In this document: positions 26,281 through 35,839 of the stretch, piece by piece
How the letters are laid out: every line of letters starts with the position of its first letter
Numbering within the stretch: the first letter of the stretch is position 1
DNA from: an uncultured Thermoguttaceae bacterium
GTDB taxonomy: Bacteria > Planctomycetota > Planctomycetia > Pirellulales > Thermoguttaceae
Length of the DNA: 64,000 nucleotides
NCBI GenBank assembly: GCA_937951625.1
Contig: CALFBP010000037.1
Coordinates: forward strand, 1 to 64,000
Direction: 5' to 3'
Made by a program: the position numbers and the translations under genes
Notes under the pieces: model-generated
The model's database searches: none
Told to the model about the DNA's origin: nothing
Seen by the model: the letters and a program-made list of their open reading frames with translations, nothing else

Positions 26281-27216
26281 CTAAAGGTCCACGGGCGGCA
26301 CCGGGTTCACCTGGGGCACTTCGCGCCGCTTGACCATCGTGATTTCGTTGCCCTTCTCGTTGAAGCTCACCTCGTCCATGAAGGTGCGGATGAGGGCCAG
26401 CCCGCGCGGCCCCTCGGGCTCTACGGCCAGCCGCTTCTTGGGATCGTAGATCTTGGCCACATCGAAGCCGTTGCCATCGTCGCGGATCACGAAGCGGGCC
26501 TCTTCGGCGCTGATGCGGATATCGACGTACACCTTGCGATCCTTGTACTCGGGCCTCATGCGGTGCTCTTCGACCAGGCTGAGGTCGTTCTCCTCGATCA
26601 ACCCTTGCTGCACATTCTTGATTTCCTCCGTACTGATCTCCAGATTTCCGTGGAAGATCGCGTTCAGGAGGGCTTCCTTCAAGGCCACGCCGATTTGCAG
26701 CCGCCCGGTAAAGTCGCACAAGGCGACGCTGGCCACCATCTGTTGCACCAGATCCACCAGCGGATCCACCAGGTTGGGCTCATTTTCCAGCACGAACTCG
26801 AAATGGGCCCTCGTCAAGCAATGGATCAACTGCTCGTAGCTGCGATGCACAAAAGTCATCGAGAGCACGTTCTGAATCGTGCTGGGCAACTGCGCAGCAA
26901 GTTGCGACTTGGGCACGTAGGTTGCCGCCCCCTTGGCCAAGGCCTCGACGGCCAATGCCTCGCTGCCGTAGGCCGTCATCAACACGATCGGCACCTCCGG
27001 GTGATGGTCGCGAACGTAATTGACCAATTCCAGCCCGTCCATGACCGGCATGTTGAGGTCGGTGAGAATCAGGTCGGGCAGCTCCCCGTGCATCTGGGCC
27101 AGGGCTTCCACGCCGTTGGCTGCGTACTGCACGCTGCATGGCAAGACCTTTTGGACCAAGCCCCCCACGAGCCGCCGGTCCACCGCCGAATCGTCGACCA
27201 CAAGAATGGTTGCCAT
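26281..27216 (-). CDS. Response regulator receiver fused to HATPase_c (RsbW-like) domain
   Basis: 311 residues. The receiver domain (about 1-120) has the acidic pair Asp8-Asp9, phospho-acceptor Asp53 in LTDLNMP, Thr81 and Lys103. The second part is a GHKL ATPase: N-box KEALLNAIFHGN, then IRDDGNGFD and RGLALIRTFMDEV. There is no phospho-acceptor His region, so this is not a histidine kinase; the ATPase resembles anti-sigma kinases such as RsbW. It may switch partner binding according to receiver phosphorylation (inference). No sensor kinase or anti-anti-sigma gene is nearby. The ATG at 27216 begins the classic receiver start MATILVVDDS. Confidence 0.88.
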   Translation of the reverse strand: MATILVVDDSAVDRRLVGGLVQKVLPCSVQYAANGVEALAQMHGELPDLILTDLNMPVMDGLELVNYVRDHHPEVPIVLMTAYGSEALAVEALAKGAATYVPKSQLAAQLPSTIQNVLSMTFVHRSYEQLIHCLTRAHFEFVLENEPNLVDPLVDLVQQMVASVALCDFTGRLQIGVALKEALLNAIFHGNLEISTEEIKNVQQGLIEENDLSLVEEHRMRPEYKDRKVYVDIRISAEEARFVIRDDGNGFDVAKIYDPKKRLAVEPEGPRGLALIRTFMDEVSFNEKGNEITMVKRREVPQVNPVPPVDL

Positions 27217-27264
27217 GCAGGAGACCTTAACTCCAAAAGGGCACAAAATCGCAAAGCGCGTTGC

Positions 27265-27293
27265 AGCATATCCCGCAAAACGCCTTTTTTCAA
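27265..27293 (-). promoter_or_regulatory. Promoter of the response regulator gene
   Basis: TTGAAA (27288-27293) and TATGCT (27265-27270) are separated by exactly 17 bases on the minus strand. The predicted transcript start lies about 40 bases before the ATG. Confidence 0.5.
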
Positions 27294-27478
27294 GACCCCC
27301 TCCACAGCCGGGAAGGGTGGGTGCTTGCGGTCTTGTTCCCGCTTGCCAGGCCCGGCGCGGTAAGCGCCCGCTGGTCAGTTTTCGTAGGACGCTCTGGGAT
27401 CGCCGTTGAAGCACGTTTCCACTGTGGCACCGATCACGCCCCTAGCCAAGCAGCCGTCGCTTGCCTTACGACGGATTT

Positions 27479-30028
27479 TCAACGGTTGGGGTCTAATGCA
27501 ACCACGCCTTGGGCCTCGGCGGGCACCCCGACCACCTGGCCGTTGACGAGGATCTCGAAGCCAAGCCCCTTCGGCGATTGGATGTAGGCCGTGCCTTCGC
27601 GAATGCTCACGGGGAAGGGTGCGGCCACGCGGTGTTTGCCCTCGACCGCCACGGCCAATGAGTCCACCTGGCCGTCGAGCACCATGCGGAGGCTGACCAG
27701 GGCGCAGGGGTTGATGCGAGCAGGGATGCGGGTCTGCGACTTGATGGCGAAGGAGTCGGGCAGCAGCCCAATCCACTCGCCGTCCGGGTATTGCTGCTGT
27801 TCCGCGGAAATGAGGATGCCCCGCGCTAAGTGGTTCCAATCGACCGTTTGGTCGTGCGGCGCCAAGAGTGTCAAGGCGTAGGCGTACACCCCGCCCACCC
27901 ATTGAACCGGAAGTCCAATCCAATTGTGCCGCCAATGCGTCGCCCCGAAGACAGGCGGAGTGCTGTAGAGCATGATCGGGTAGCGGCTCCATAGGTAGGT
28001 AAAGGGAATCCCGGAGAGGGCCCAACGACGCGCCTCGGCCAAGTAGTCCTTTTTGCCTGTAAGCTGGTAGCCTCGAACATAGGCCCAAACGGAATTGGCC
28101 GAGGCCAACTGGTCGGGGGTGTGAAGCGGGACTTCCCAAGTCTGGGCGCCGCGGGGAACATCGAATCGCTTCATGTATTCCAACGTGCGGCAGCCGGCGG
28201 CCAGGGCTTCCTGATCGCCTGTCAGCCAAGCGTATTCCAGCATGAGTTTCGCAGGGTGCGCGCAGATGCCGCTGGCGGTGTTCTCGAAGTGCCCGCGGCG
28301 GAAAGGGCCATCATAACGATACGAACCGTCGGGCTGCTGCGCGCGGATTTGCGATTGGACCTGCGCGTGCTGGTGCTGCAACCATTCGGCCGCGCGGCCG
28401 GTCACGAAGTAGATGCTCGCGTTCTCCACATGCGCCCCGCCAGGCACAAGCTTGGGCAGATCGGGGACCTTGCCGGTGAGCCGCCAGATCGTCGAGGCCA
28501 TGTCGGCAAAGGGGGCCCGGCCCCAGTTCGGCTCGGCGCAATGCCCCCAGCCGGCCTCGGTCTTCAGCGGCCCGTGCAGGGCCTTCAGACAAATGTCCCA
28601 TTGTTGCTCGGTCGAACGTGGGGCGGGCGGAAGCGGCGGCAGACCATGTTTGCCCACCGCCCAGGCGATCGTTTCCTCTACCGGCACGCTGTCGATTCGG
28701 ATCGTGGCCGCGATCTTTTTTCCCCGCAAAGCCATGCGGTGGTCCGGCGTCCCCTCGAAGAAGTTCGGTGTGGCGTAGATCGGCTGCAAGCCCATATCCC
28801 TCCACGTCATCGCCACGGTGGCCAACTCCGTGACGAAGCTCATGAGCGGCATGGTGACGTGCAACGGGTCGGGGGCGAAGCGGAGGTGCTCCTCGGTCTC
28901 GATGTCCAGCTTCGAAGAACTCCACTCGCCCGCTCCCAGATACTCCACCCCCGAAAGCAAACCTTGCTTCAACGGCCCAAAGGCCCGCACCACCGGTCCC
29001 TCGCACTCCCGCTCGGACGTGATGCTCAGGTTGATCTCTTTCTCATGCACGCTGATTTCCAGCGACACGCCCTCGCCCTCGAACCGCAACAACGGCTTCT
29101 CGTCCACCAGCTTTAGCGCCGGCAAGCGGCCTTCCCAATGCACCAACGGGGCCAAGGCGGCGATTACCCGGTCGCCATCCCGGGCGCGGGCCGCCGTGCC
29201 ATCGCGGGCCACGTCCAGCACGAAGCCCTCGCCCTTTAGTTCGAGAAACTTGCCTTGAGCTTCAGGATGAAACAGAAAGGTGGTCCGCGAGATCGGCTTT
29301 GAGGGTTTCAGGTCTGGCCGGTTGTTTTCGTCGGCGTCCACAACGAGCTCGGCGCGCACGGTTTCCAGAAGACCTTTGCCGAGAACGGGCCGTTCGACGG
29401 GGACCGTCGCGTGGCCGCCAATCGTGTACGACTCGCCAAACGCCGTGAAACGTAAGGGGGCTTCCTCGTGGTTCTTCACTAGGAACCGCACCTGGCGCGG
29501 CCCAACCTCCACTTTTTCAATGCTCAACGGGTGCCAATGGCGGCGAGCCAGGCGAATCCACTCGATTTCCACCAGGCCAGCGTCCGTGCCCGGGTCGATC
29601 CGTAAATCGGTCAGCGTGCCTGGGGCGGAAAACTCCACCGCATATTCCCGCCACTGGCCATCATGAATTAGGGCAAAGCCGCGGGATTTGTCCGGCCCAC
29701 GTACTGGCGACCGGTCCGTGGTCCAGAAAATCTCGCCCGGGCCTTGACTGCTCGCCCGGGCCCGAAGTCGCAAAACCAGTTCGCCGCCGGGAACTTGCAT
29801 CGGCCGGTGGAAAAAGGGATCGAAACCCGTATTGCGAACCTTCAGTATCCCGTCCACCACGGACAATTCGCAGGCGTGTTGGGCCCGCCACCCCTCGCTT
29901 CCCCGATCGAACTTCCATTCGGCGAGGATCACCTCGGGAAGCGGCTGCCGCGGAAAGGGATTGATTTCAGGTCGGGCGGGGTCCTCGGCGCCGAGAAGGA
30001 TACAAAACACCGCGAGAACATTCGACAT
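27479..30028 (-). CDS. Large exported protein, possible carbohydrate-active
   Basis: 849 residues. The short hydrophobic start (MSNVLAVFCILLGA) is a possible signal peptide. The first 180 residues look like a beta-sandwich of the carbohydrate-binding type (LAEWKFDRGSEGWRAQH, GGELVLRLRARASSQGPGEIFWTTD). The C-terminal half, with repeated helices and segments such as FENTASGICAHPAKLMLEYAWLTGD and NSVWAYVRGYQLTGKKDYLAEARRW, resembles the (alpha/alpha) barrels of glycoside hydrolases and polysaccharide lyases. I cannot identify catalytic residues or a family, so function is open. The ATG at 30028 has GAGGAG upstream. Confidence 0.75.
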   Translation of the reverse strand: MSNVLAVFCILLGAEDPARPEINPFPRQPLPEVILAEWKFDRGSEGWRAQHACELSVVDGILKVRNTGFDPFFHRPMQVPGGELVLRLRARASSQGPGEIFWTTDRSPVRGPDKSRGFALIHDGQWREYAVEFSAPGTLTDLRIDPGTDAGLVEIEWIRLARRHWHPLSIEKVEVGPRQVRFLVKNHEEAPLRFTAFGESYTIGGHATVPVERPVLGKGLLETVRAELVVDADENNRPDLKPSKPISRTTFLFHPEAQGKFLELKGEGFVLDVARDGTAARARDGDRVIAALAPLVHWEGRLPALKLVDEKPLLRFEGEGVSLEISVHEKEINLSITSERECEGPVVRAFGPLKQGLLSGVEYLGAGEWSSSKLDIETEEHLRFAPDPLHVTMPLMSFVTELATVAMTWRDMGLQPIYATPNFFEGTPDHRMALRGKKIAATIRIDSVPVEETIAWAVGKHGLPPLPPAPRSTEQQWDICLKALHGPLKTEAGWGHCAEPNWGRAPFADMASTIWRLTGKVPDLPKLVPGGAHVENASIYFVTGRAAEWLQHQHAQVQSQIRAQQPDGSYRYDGPFRRGHFENTASGICAHPAKLMLEYAWLTGDQEALAAGCRTLEYMKRFDVPRGAQTWEVPLHTPDQLASANSVWAYVRGYQLTGKKDYLAEARRWALSGIPFTYLWSRYPIMLYSTPPVFGATHWRHNWIGLPVQWVGGVYAYALTLLAPHDQTVDWNHLARGILISAEQQQYPDGEWIGLLPDSFAIKSQTRIPARINPCALVSLRMVLDGQVDSLAVAVEGKHRVAAPFPVSIREGTAYIQSPKGLGFEILVNGQVVGVPAEAQGVVALDPNR

Positions 30029-30558
30029 GGGCAGCTCCTCGTCAAAAGGTGGGTAGGGTTGATAGGTTGGATGGAAACTCGGCGGGTTCCGTGAACCTAG
30101 CCGACAACGCATCGCGCGTCAACCGAGGGACTGTCTTCGGTCGGGCTTCACGGCTTCGGACACATACGGAAGGCCCGCGGCATTCGCATTCGCGCGTTGC
30201 CCTGCTGGCCGCGCCAATCACGCGCAACCCCAGGGTATTGGCTTAGGGCGTTCAGTCTCCATCCCGAATCCAGTGCTTATGGCTTATGAATCGATTGCGA
30301 GTCACTATCGAAGGACTCGCTTGACATGTCCATAGCCGCCTGCGAAACTAAGGGGACTTGGCAAGTAGGGAGAACCTGCCTGGGGATGTTGCCCGGTTGG
30401 TTGCGGCGAAGCCGCTTGAAGACGTGATGGTTTCGTCCTCGGCCGCGTGGAGAGATCGCGTGGTCGGCAGCGCGGTCGACGTGATGGCAAGAGACTCCGG
30501 AGGAAAACTCTCTCCCGTCCAGGTGACGAAAAGTTTCAGTCGAAAGGAGAGTTGGAAG
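30029..30558. other. Divergent intergenic region
   Basis: Lies between the large exported protein and the cytochrome gene. The cytochrome frame is open back to 30358, but the upstream part lacks a signal peptide and its own ribosome site. No clear promoter pair was found. Confidence 0.4.
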
Positions 30559-31347
30559 ATGGCGTATCGTAAGATTCTGGGAACAACTTTGGCGACAGTT
30601 TCGGCGGCTCTCGTGTTGGCCTGGGCAATGGCGGCGGAACCGCCGGCGGCGCCAAAGGTTTCGACGTTCGCTCCGGCCAAGGATGTGGTCTCCCAGATCG
30701 ATGCGTACATGGAGCGTCTGGAACAAGCCGTGGCTTCGGAGGAAGAGTTCAAGGAGTCTGAGGCGAAACTGGCCAAGGACGCCAATACGATGATCCTTCT
30801 TGCCTTGGCCGCAGGGCTGCACGATGAGGATAACAAATACAAGGCAGCGGCGCCCGCGCTTTTCAAGGCCTCGCAAGAATTGGCCAAGGCCAAGGGATTT
30901 GCCGCCGCCAAAGCCGGTGTGGCTGCTGTGAAGAAGTCTCTCGAATCGACCGAGGGCAACCCGGCCGACCTGAAATGGGTCAAGGCGGCCTCGCTCGAAG
31001 AATTGATGAAGCAGGTGCCGTTGGTGAATAGCCGCCTGAAACGGAATCTCCGTGGGGCCAATTTCAAGAAGAAGGCCAGCAGCAACGCGGGCGACTCGGC
31101 CACGTTGGCCATCATCGCTCAAGGGTCGATGGCGGACACCTCGGAGGCCAAAACACCGGAAGAAATTCAGAAATGGTACGGCTTCTGCGTTCAGATGCGC
31201 GATGCCGCGGCCGGGCTCAACAAGGCGATTCACGCCGGCGATCAGGCGGCGGCTGAAAAGGCGATGAGCGCACTGAATCAGAGCTGCGACGATTGCCACG
31301 CCGTCTTCCACACGGAGGCGGCCAAGGAATCGGGAAAGGACGAGTAG
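30559..31347 (+). CDS. Cytochrome c'-like exported protein with internal duplication
   Basis: 262 residues with a signal peptide ending near AMAAEPP. The C-terminal half carries one heme-attachment site, CDDCHAVF (Cys243, Cys246, His247), placed at the end of a helical domain as in the cytochrome c' / c-556 family. The first half repeats the same helical pattern: DANTMILLALAAGL with ASQELAKAKGFAAAKAGVAAVKKS parallels DSATLAIIAQGSMA with AAGLNKAIHAGDQAAAEKAMSALNQS. In place of CxxCH it has LESTEGN. This reads as a tandem duplication in which the first copy lost its heme. The role may be electron transfer or gas binding. AAAGGAG precedes the ATG. Confidence 0.85.
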   Translation: MAYRKILGTTLATVSAALVLAWAMAAEPPAAPKVSTFAPAKDVVSQIDAYMERLEQAVASEEEFKESEAKLAKDANTMILLALAAGLHDEDNKYKAAAPALFKASQELAKAKGFAAAKAGVAAVKKSLESTEGNPADLKWVKAASLEELMKQVPLVNSRLKRNLRGANFKKKASSNAGDSATLAIIAQGSMADTSEAKTPEEIQKWYGFCVQMRDAAAGLNKAIHAGDQAAAEKAMSALNQSCDDCHAVFHTEAAKESGKDE

Positions 31348-31827
31348 CCCGATCGGCAGGGCGAGGCCCGAGACGAGGCCGTAAAGTTAAGCGGTTCCGC
31401 GGACAAGGACCAATCTACCGGCGATGCGCGTTCGCAAGCGGTTTTTGCCGTGCGGCCGATCGCTTGGCTCGACGGATCTGACCTTGGCGGATGGCAAGCC
31501 GTTTCTCCGGCTGGCCATCCGCTTTTTTGCAGTCTTTTTTGCAGGTCGGCAAACCGTACCGTTTGGACCGAATTGCGCCTAGGAAAGCTCGCCGCAATAA
31601 AAACAGTCAGCCAAAGGGTGAGTTCTTTCCCAACTGCTAAACTCGCCGCCTTCCGAAAACCGCCCGTCGATTCGGTTGGATCGTGCCGATTGACCGGGCG
31701 CTTGCGCCCGAATTCCATTTAGCCATTGCAGTTACCGAAAGAATATGAACCAGAAGACTGACACTGCTTCCGCGATTGTCCTATTGTTGTTTAGCGTTGC
31801 AGCGAAGACCTGGTTCACGGATGCAGC
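31348..31827. other. Intergenic region with a terminator
   Basis: Holds the intrinsic terminator at 31487-31528 and then a moderately AT-rich leader before glgX. No gene is supported; short minus-strand frames have no domain. Confidence 0.5.
31487..31528 (+). terminator. Intrinsic terminator after the cytochrome gene
   Basis: The stem GCGGATGGC / GCCATCCGC, continued inward by GCCG / CGGC with small internal mismatches, is followed at once by TTTTTT. A second TTTTTT follows 10 bases later. It lies 140 bases after the cytochrome stop codon, so the transcript has a sizeable 3' tail. Confidence 0.85.
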
Positions 31828-34038
31828 ATGGCTACTAATTTGCACGCTTGGTGTCCTCCCGATGTAGGATTTCTGTTGGGGCATCCCTACACCCCCGCAA
31901 CCATGTTCGATCGTCCCCCATCCCTGAGGTTTGCCCACGCCCTCCCCTATGGGGCTATCTTGCATGACGATGGGGTGCAATTCACGGTCTTCAGTCGGTC
32001 GGCAACTCGGATGCGAGTCTTGCTTTACGATCGGGTGCAAGACTTGGATCCCTCGGAGATCATCGAGTTCGATCCGGAACTGAATCGCTGGGGCGACGTG
32101 TGGAGCATTTTCGTTCCCGGCATGGGTGCTGGTCAGCTCTACCATTTTCAAGCGGACGGCCCTTATGCCCCGGAAGTGGGCCATCTTTTTCACCCTCGGG
32201 CACGACTGATCGACCCCTACGCCAAGGCCTTGGCGGGGGATTTCCTGCCGGCTCGCGATGGAATCCTCCGGCCGCCGAAGTGCGTCGTGGTCGACGACGA
32301 ATTCGACTGGAAGGACGATCGCCACCTCCGCCGCCCCTTATCCGAGACGGTGATCTACGAAATGCACCTCGGCGGATTTACCAAGTCCAAGACCAGCAAG
32401 GTGAAACACCCAGGTACGTACCGTGGAGTGATCGAAAAAATCCCTTATTTGCAGTCGTTGGGTGTGACGGCGGTGGAATTCATGCCGGTGCATGAGTTTC
32501 CCATCAGGGACTGCCTCGGCAACGAACCGGAACGGCGCAACTATTGGGGCTATGATCCGCTGGCCTTTTTCGCCCCGCATCGAGGCTACGCCTCGGGAGA
32601 TGAGCCGGGTTGCCAGGTCCGCGAGTTCAAGGAAATGGTCCAGGCCTTGCACCGCGCCGGGATCGAAGTGATCCTCGACGTGGTCTTCAACCACACCGCG
32701 GAAGGCAATGAGGACGGACCGATCCTTAGCTTCAAAGGGCTGGAGAACCGTGTTTATTACATGCTCGATCGAGGCCGCCACTACAAGAACTACAGCGGTT
32801 GCGGCAACACGATCAACGGCAACCACCCGATCGTCCGCGAGCTGATCTTCCATTGCCTCCGTTATTGGGTCCACAACTATCACGTGGACGGATTCCGCTT
32901 CGACCTGGCGTCGATCCTGAGTCGCGACCGCAACGGCAACCTGCTACCAAACACCCCGGTGGTCGAGGCGATCAGCGAGGACCCGCTCCTGGCCGACACC
33001 AAGATCATCGCCGAGGCCTGGGACGCGGCCGGTGCTTACCAGGTGGGCACCTTTGCCACGCACCGCTGGGCCGAATGGAACGGCCGCTACCGCGACGATG
33101 TCCGCCGCTTCTGGCGAGGCGATCCGCACATGGTCGGTCCGCTCGCCACGCGGCTGGCCGGCTCCAGCGATCTTTATCAAGGCACGGGCCGGCGCCCCTA
33201 TCACAGCATCAATTTCATCACCTCGCACGATGGCTTCACGCTCAACGACTTGGTGAGCTACAACGAGAAACACAACGAGGCCAACGGCGAAGGCAATCGC
33301 GATGGCGAGAATAACAATTACAGCTACAATTACGGCGTCGAAGGGCCAACTTGGCGACGCGACATCGGCCGGGTACGGCTCCGCCAAATCAAGAACATGC
33401 TGGCCACGCTGCTGTTGAGCCAAGGCACGCCCATGCTCCTCTTTGGCGATGAGTGCCGCCGTACCCAGCGGGGAAACAACAACGCCTACTGTCAGGACAA
33501 CGACATCGCCTGGTTCGATTGGCGTCTGGTCCGCAAGCACCGCGCCCTGCGGCGGTTTTGCCAGGCATTGATCGCTTTCCGCAGGGCCGAACCCGCGGTG
33601 CGTCGCACCGATTTCCTCACCGGCAAGCCGGTCTTTCCCGGCGGACTGTGCGATGTGAGCTGGTACAATCCTCAAGGCGGGCCGGTCGATTGGAGCAACG
33701 GGGACCGCAGCCTGACATGTCTGTTGGCCGCCGTCCCCCGATCCCAGCTCCTTGGCGACGACGTTTTGGATTGTTGCGCCCGCTCGGCTGGACCCGCGGA
33801 GCCGGAGGGAAACTCCGGCCATCACGTGTTGATGATGCTGCACGCCGGCTTTGAACCTTGCCGGTTCTCGTTGCCCGGCGCCGCCCGCGATCTCCCTTGG
33901 CGGCTGTTCATCAACACCGCCAACAAGAGTCCGCACGATATCTACCCCCAGCTCGACGGCCCGGAACCACCAGCCGACGGCACGATCGTGCTCGAAGCTC
34001 GTTCCTTCGTCTGTTTCGTCGCCCCGGCCGACTATTAA
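31828..34038 (+). CDS. glgX: Glycogen debranching enzyme (isoamylase type, GH13)
   Basis: 736 residues of the GlgX / TreX group, which cleaves alpha-1,6 branches in glycogen. An N-terminal CBM48-like domain (ILHDDGVQFTVFSRSATRMRVLLYD) precedes the GH13 barrel. Catalytic residues are nucleophile Asp359 in GFRFDLAS, acid/base Glu396 in IIAEAWD, and Asp468 in TSHDGFTLND. The NYWGYDPLAFFAPHRGYAS segment is typical of the group. An ATG at 31903 (MFDRPPSLRF) is an alternative start and may be the better one, as the first 25 residues are not conserved. No other glycogen gene is adjacent. Confidence 0.95.
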   Translation: MATNLHAWCPPDVGFLLGHPYTPATMFDRPPSLRFAHALPYGAILHDDGVQFTVFSRSATRMRVLLYDRVQDLDPSEIIEFDPELNRWGDVWSIFVPGMGAGQLYHFQADGPYAPEVGHLFHPRARLIDPYAKALAGDFLPARDGILRPPKCVVVDDEFDWKDDRHLRRPLSETVIYEMHLGGFTKSKTSKVKHPGTYRGVIEKIPYLQSLGVTAVEFMPVHEFPIRDCLGNEPERRNYWGYDPLAFFAPHRGYASGDEPGCQVREFKEMVQALHRAGIEVILDVVFNHTAEGNEDGPILSFKGLENRVYYMLDRGRHYKNYSGCGNTINGNHPIVRELIFHCLRYWVHNYHVDGFRFDLASILSRDRNGNLLPNTPVVEAISEDPLLADTKIIAEAWDAAGAYQVGTFATHRWAEWNGRYRDDVRRFWRGDPHMVGPLATRLAGSSDLYQGTGRRPYHSINFITSHDGFTLNDLVSYNEKHNEANGEGNRDGENNNYSYNYGVEGPTWRRDIGRVRLRQIKNMLATLLLSQGTPMLLFGDECRRTQRGNNNAYCQDNDIAWFDWRLVRKHRALRRFCQALIAFRRAEPAVRRTDFLTGKPVFPGGLCDVSWYNPQGGPVDWSNGDRSLTCLLAAVPRSQLLGDDVLDCCARSAGPAEPEGNSGHHVLMMLHAGFEPCRFSLPGAARDLPWRLFINTANKSPHDIYPQLDGPEPPADGTIVLEARSFVCFVAPADY

Positions 34039-34154
34039 AAAGCGGCGAGGGTTCGAAATCGGGCAGCGTTCAGGAATAAGCCCACAAGCCGCTAATTTTA
34101 GGGGAAAGCGGCGACGGACCCACATCCTCCTAGGCGGCTGGCTTTGCGACCGCC

Positions 34155-35558
34155 TCAAACGAAAAACCAAAAAAACCACCACGCCAGGAGAATCAATACC
34201 ACCACGCTCAAGGGAAAGAGGACAAAGGCGGCGAAAGGGGCAAGGATGGCATGCCGCGGCCCTTGTTCCAAATTGGTCAAGCGGACCCGACGATAAGTGT
34301 CCTCCCCATGGACCGTGACGGGACAGGTGCTTTGCCCAACTTGTCCGGATAAATCCTTCGAGGGGGGCGCCACCTCGGGGAGGCCGGAAACGCTGGGCTG
34401 AGTGTCCTCGAGTCCGGTCGCTGTAGGCTGGCCTGCGTAAAAAGCCTGAGTGGTCCAGGAGAGGTGGGCCGCATGGCCCACTCGTATAGCGTTCCGGGCC
34501 GCGTTGGCGTCGCGATCATCGTGACCTTCGATCCAAGGGGCCAACCGCTCTGCCACCTGCTTTGCCGTCGGAATCCGCTCGGCTGGATTTTTTGCCATCA
34601 TGTCGGCAATCACGTCGACGAACCGGTCGCTCAACCGCGGGTTGAGCCGCCGAGGGTCCAATGGCCGCAGTTGCAAGTGTGCCCGGCACTTGTCGCTCGC
34701 CGATCCGCCCGGAAACGGCACCTTGCCCGTCACCGCATAGTACAGCGTGCAACCGAGGGAATAGATGTCCCAGGCAGGGGTGGGATTCCAGGGGGCCTCG
34801 ATCTGATCGGGCGCCAAGTAGTCGGGCGTGCCGACGATCCGGCCCAAGCGTGCATCCGATTCCCCATCGGAATGCCGGGAACCGGCCAGTCCCAGGTCCG
34901 ACAGCTTCGCCCGACCGTCCGGCGTCACCAACACGTTGCCGGGTTTGACGTCGCGATGAATCAAGCCTTGATCGTGGGCGTGTTGAAGGGCCCGCGCGAC
35001 CTGCGAAATGATGCTCGCCGCCTGACCCATTTCCAGCGGCCCTTTGGCCCGAACCAACTTGCGCAAATCCAGTCCGGGGACGTACTCCGTCACCAAGTAG
35101 TAACGATTCCTTCCGTCGTCTCCCGCATCAAACGCGCGGACCAGGTTTTCGTGGTCCAACCGGGCCAAGAGTCGGGCCTCGCGGAGGAAATTGGCGATGT
35201 CTTCAGGATTCGACTTGTTGCGAGGAAGGATCTTGATGGCCACGGCTCTCTCGAGGATGCCGTGCGTGGCCTTGTAGACCTCGCCCATCCCCCCCCGCCC
35301 GATGTAGTCGACAATCCGATAGCCACCGAGATTAAAGTCGTCTTTCCCCTCTAGAAGCTGCTTGGCCTGCCAGGCGTTGAGCCAACCCAGCTCCACGACT
35401 TTGGCTGCCAAGACCGCATCGCGCGAGGGGGCTTTCTCGCTTGCAACCCCCTGCTCTGAGCGTTCAATGGCCGCCCACGCCTGTTGGATCTGCTCCTCCC
35501 GAAGCAGTCCGCTGGCCAAGGCACAACGCTCGAAGACGGATTCCCTCGACACTCTCAT
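34155..35558 (-). CDS. Membrane-anchored Ser/Thr protein kinase
   Basis: 467 residues. An N-terminal helical region of about 75 residues comes first. It is followed by a Hanks-type kinase domain: Gly loop GRGGMGEV, Lys109 in AVAIKIL, catalytic Asp203 in HRDVKPGN, and Asp221 in SDLGL, a DLG in place of DFG. The APE-like segment is YLAPDQIEAPW. A polar linker leads to one C-terminal membrane helix followed by an aromatic end. The kinase domain is cytoplasmic, but no extracellular sensor domain follows the helix, so the signal is unclear. I chose the ATG at 35558 because residues upstream are low-complexity basic and not family-like. Confidence 0.92.
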   Translation of the reverse strand: MRVSRESVFERCALASGLLREEQIQQAWAAIERSEQGVASEKAPSRDAVLAAKVVELGWLNAWQAKQLLEGKDDFNLGGYRIVDYIGRGGMGEVYKATHGILERAVAIKILPRNKSNPEDIANFLREARLLARLDHENLVRAFDAGDDGRNRYYLVTEYVPGLDLRKLVRAKGPLEMGQAASIISQVARALQHAHDQGLIHRDVKPGNVLVTPDGRAKLSDLGLAGSRHSDGESDARLGRIVGTPDYLAPDQIEAPWNPTPAWDIYSLGCTLYYAVTGKVPFPGGSASDKCRAHLQLRPLDPRRLNPRLSDRFVDVIADMMAKNPAERIPTAKQVAERLAPWIEGHDDRDANAARNAIRVGHAAHLSWTTQAFYAGQPTATGLEDTQPSVSGLPEVAPPSKDLSGQVGQSTCPVTVHGEDTYRRVRLTNLEQGPRHAILAPFAAFVLFPLSVVVLILLAWWFFWFFV

Positions 35559-35839
35559 CGGTTCGACGCCAGGCCCTCTCCTCGTTCCGGGAACCTGCTG
35601 TCCAACCGCGACGCTCAACGATGATTCTCTGACCAAGCGGCCCACCCTTGTCTGACGGACCGCAACTCTTACGATAACCCGGCGGTCCAAATCGCGCCAA
35701 GGCAGCGCACGACACGATCTTGCGGAGAATGGCGGCCTCGCCTCCGATCCACGTCCCCGGCCACGCTACGACCACCTATTTCGGCTCCCAAAACCCAAAC
35801 TCGCCGCGGAAACCTCCAGACCGTGCCATATCGGCTCGG

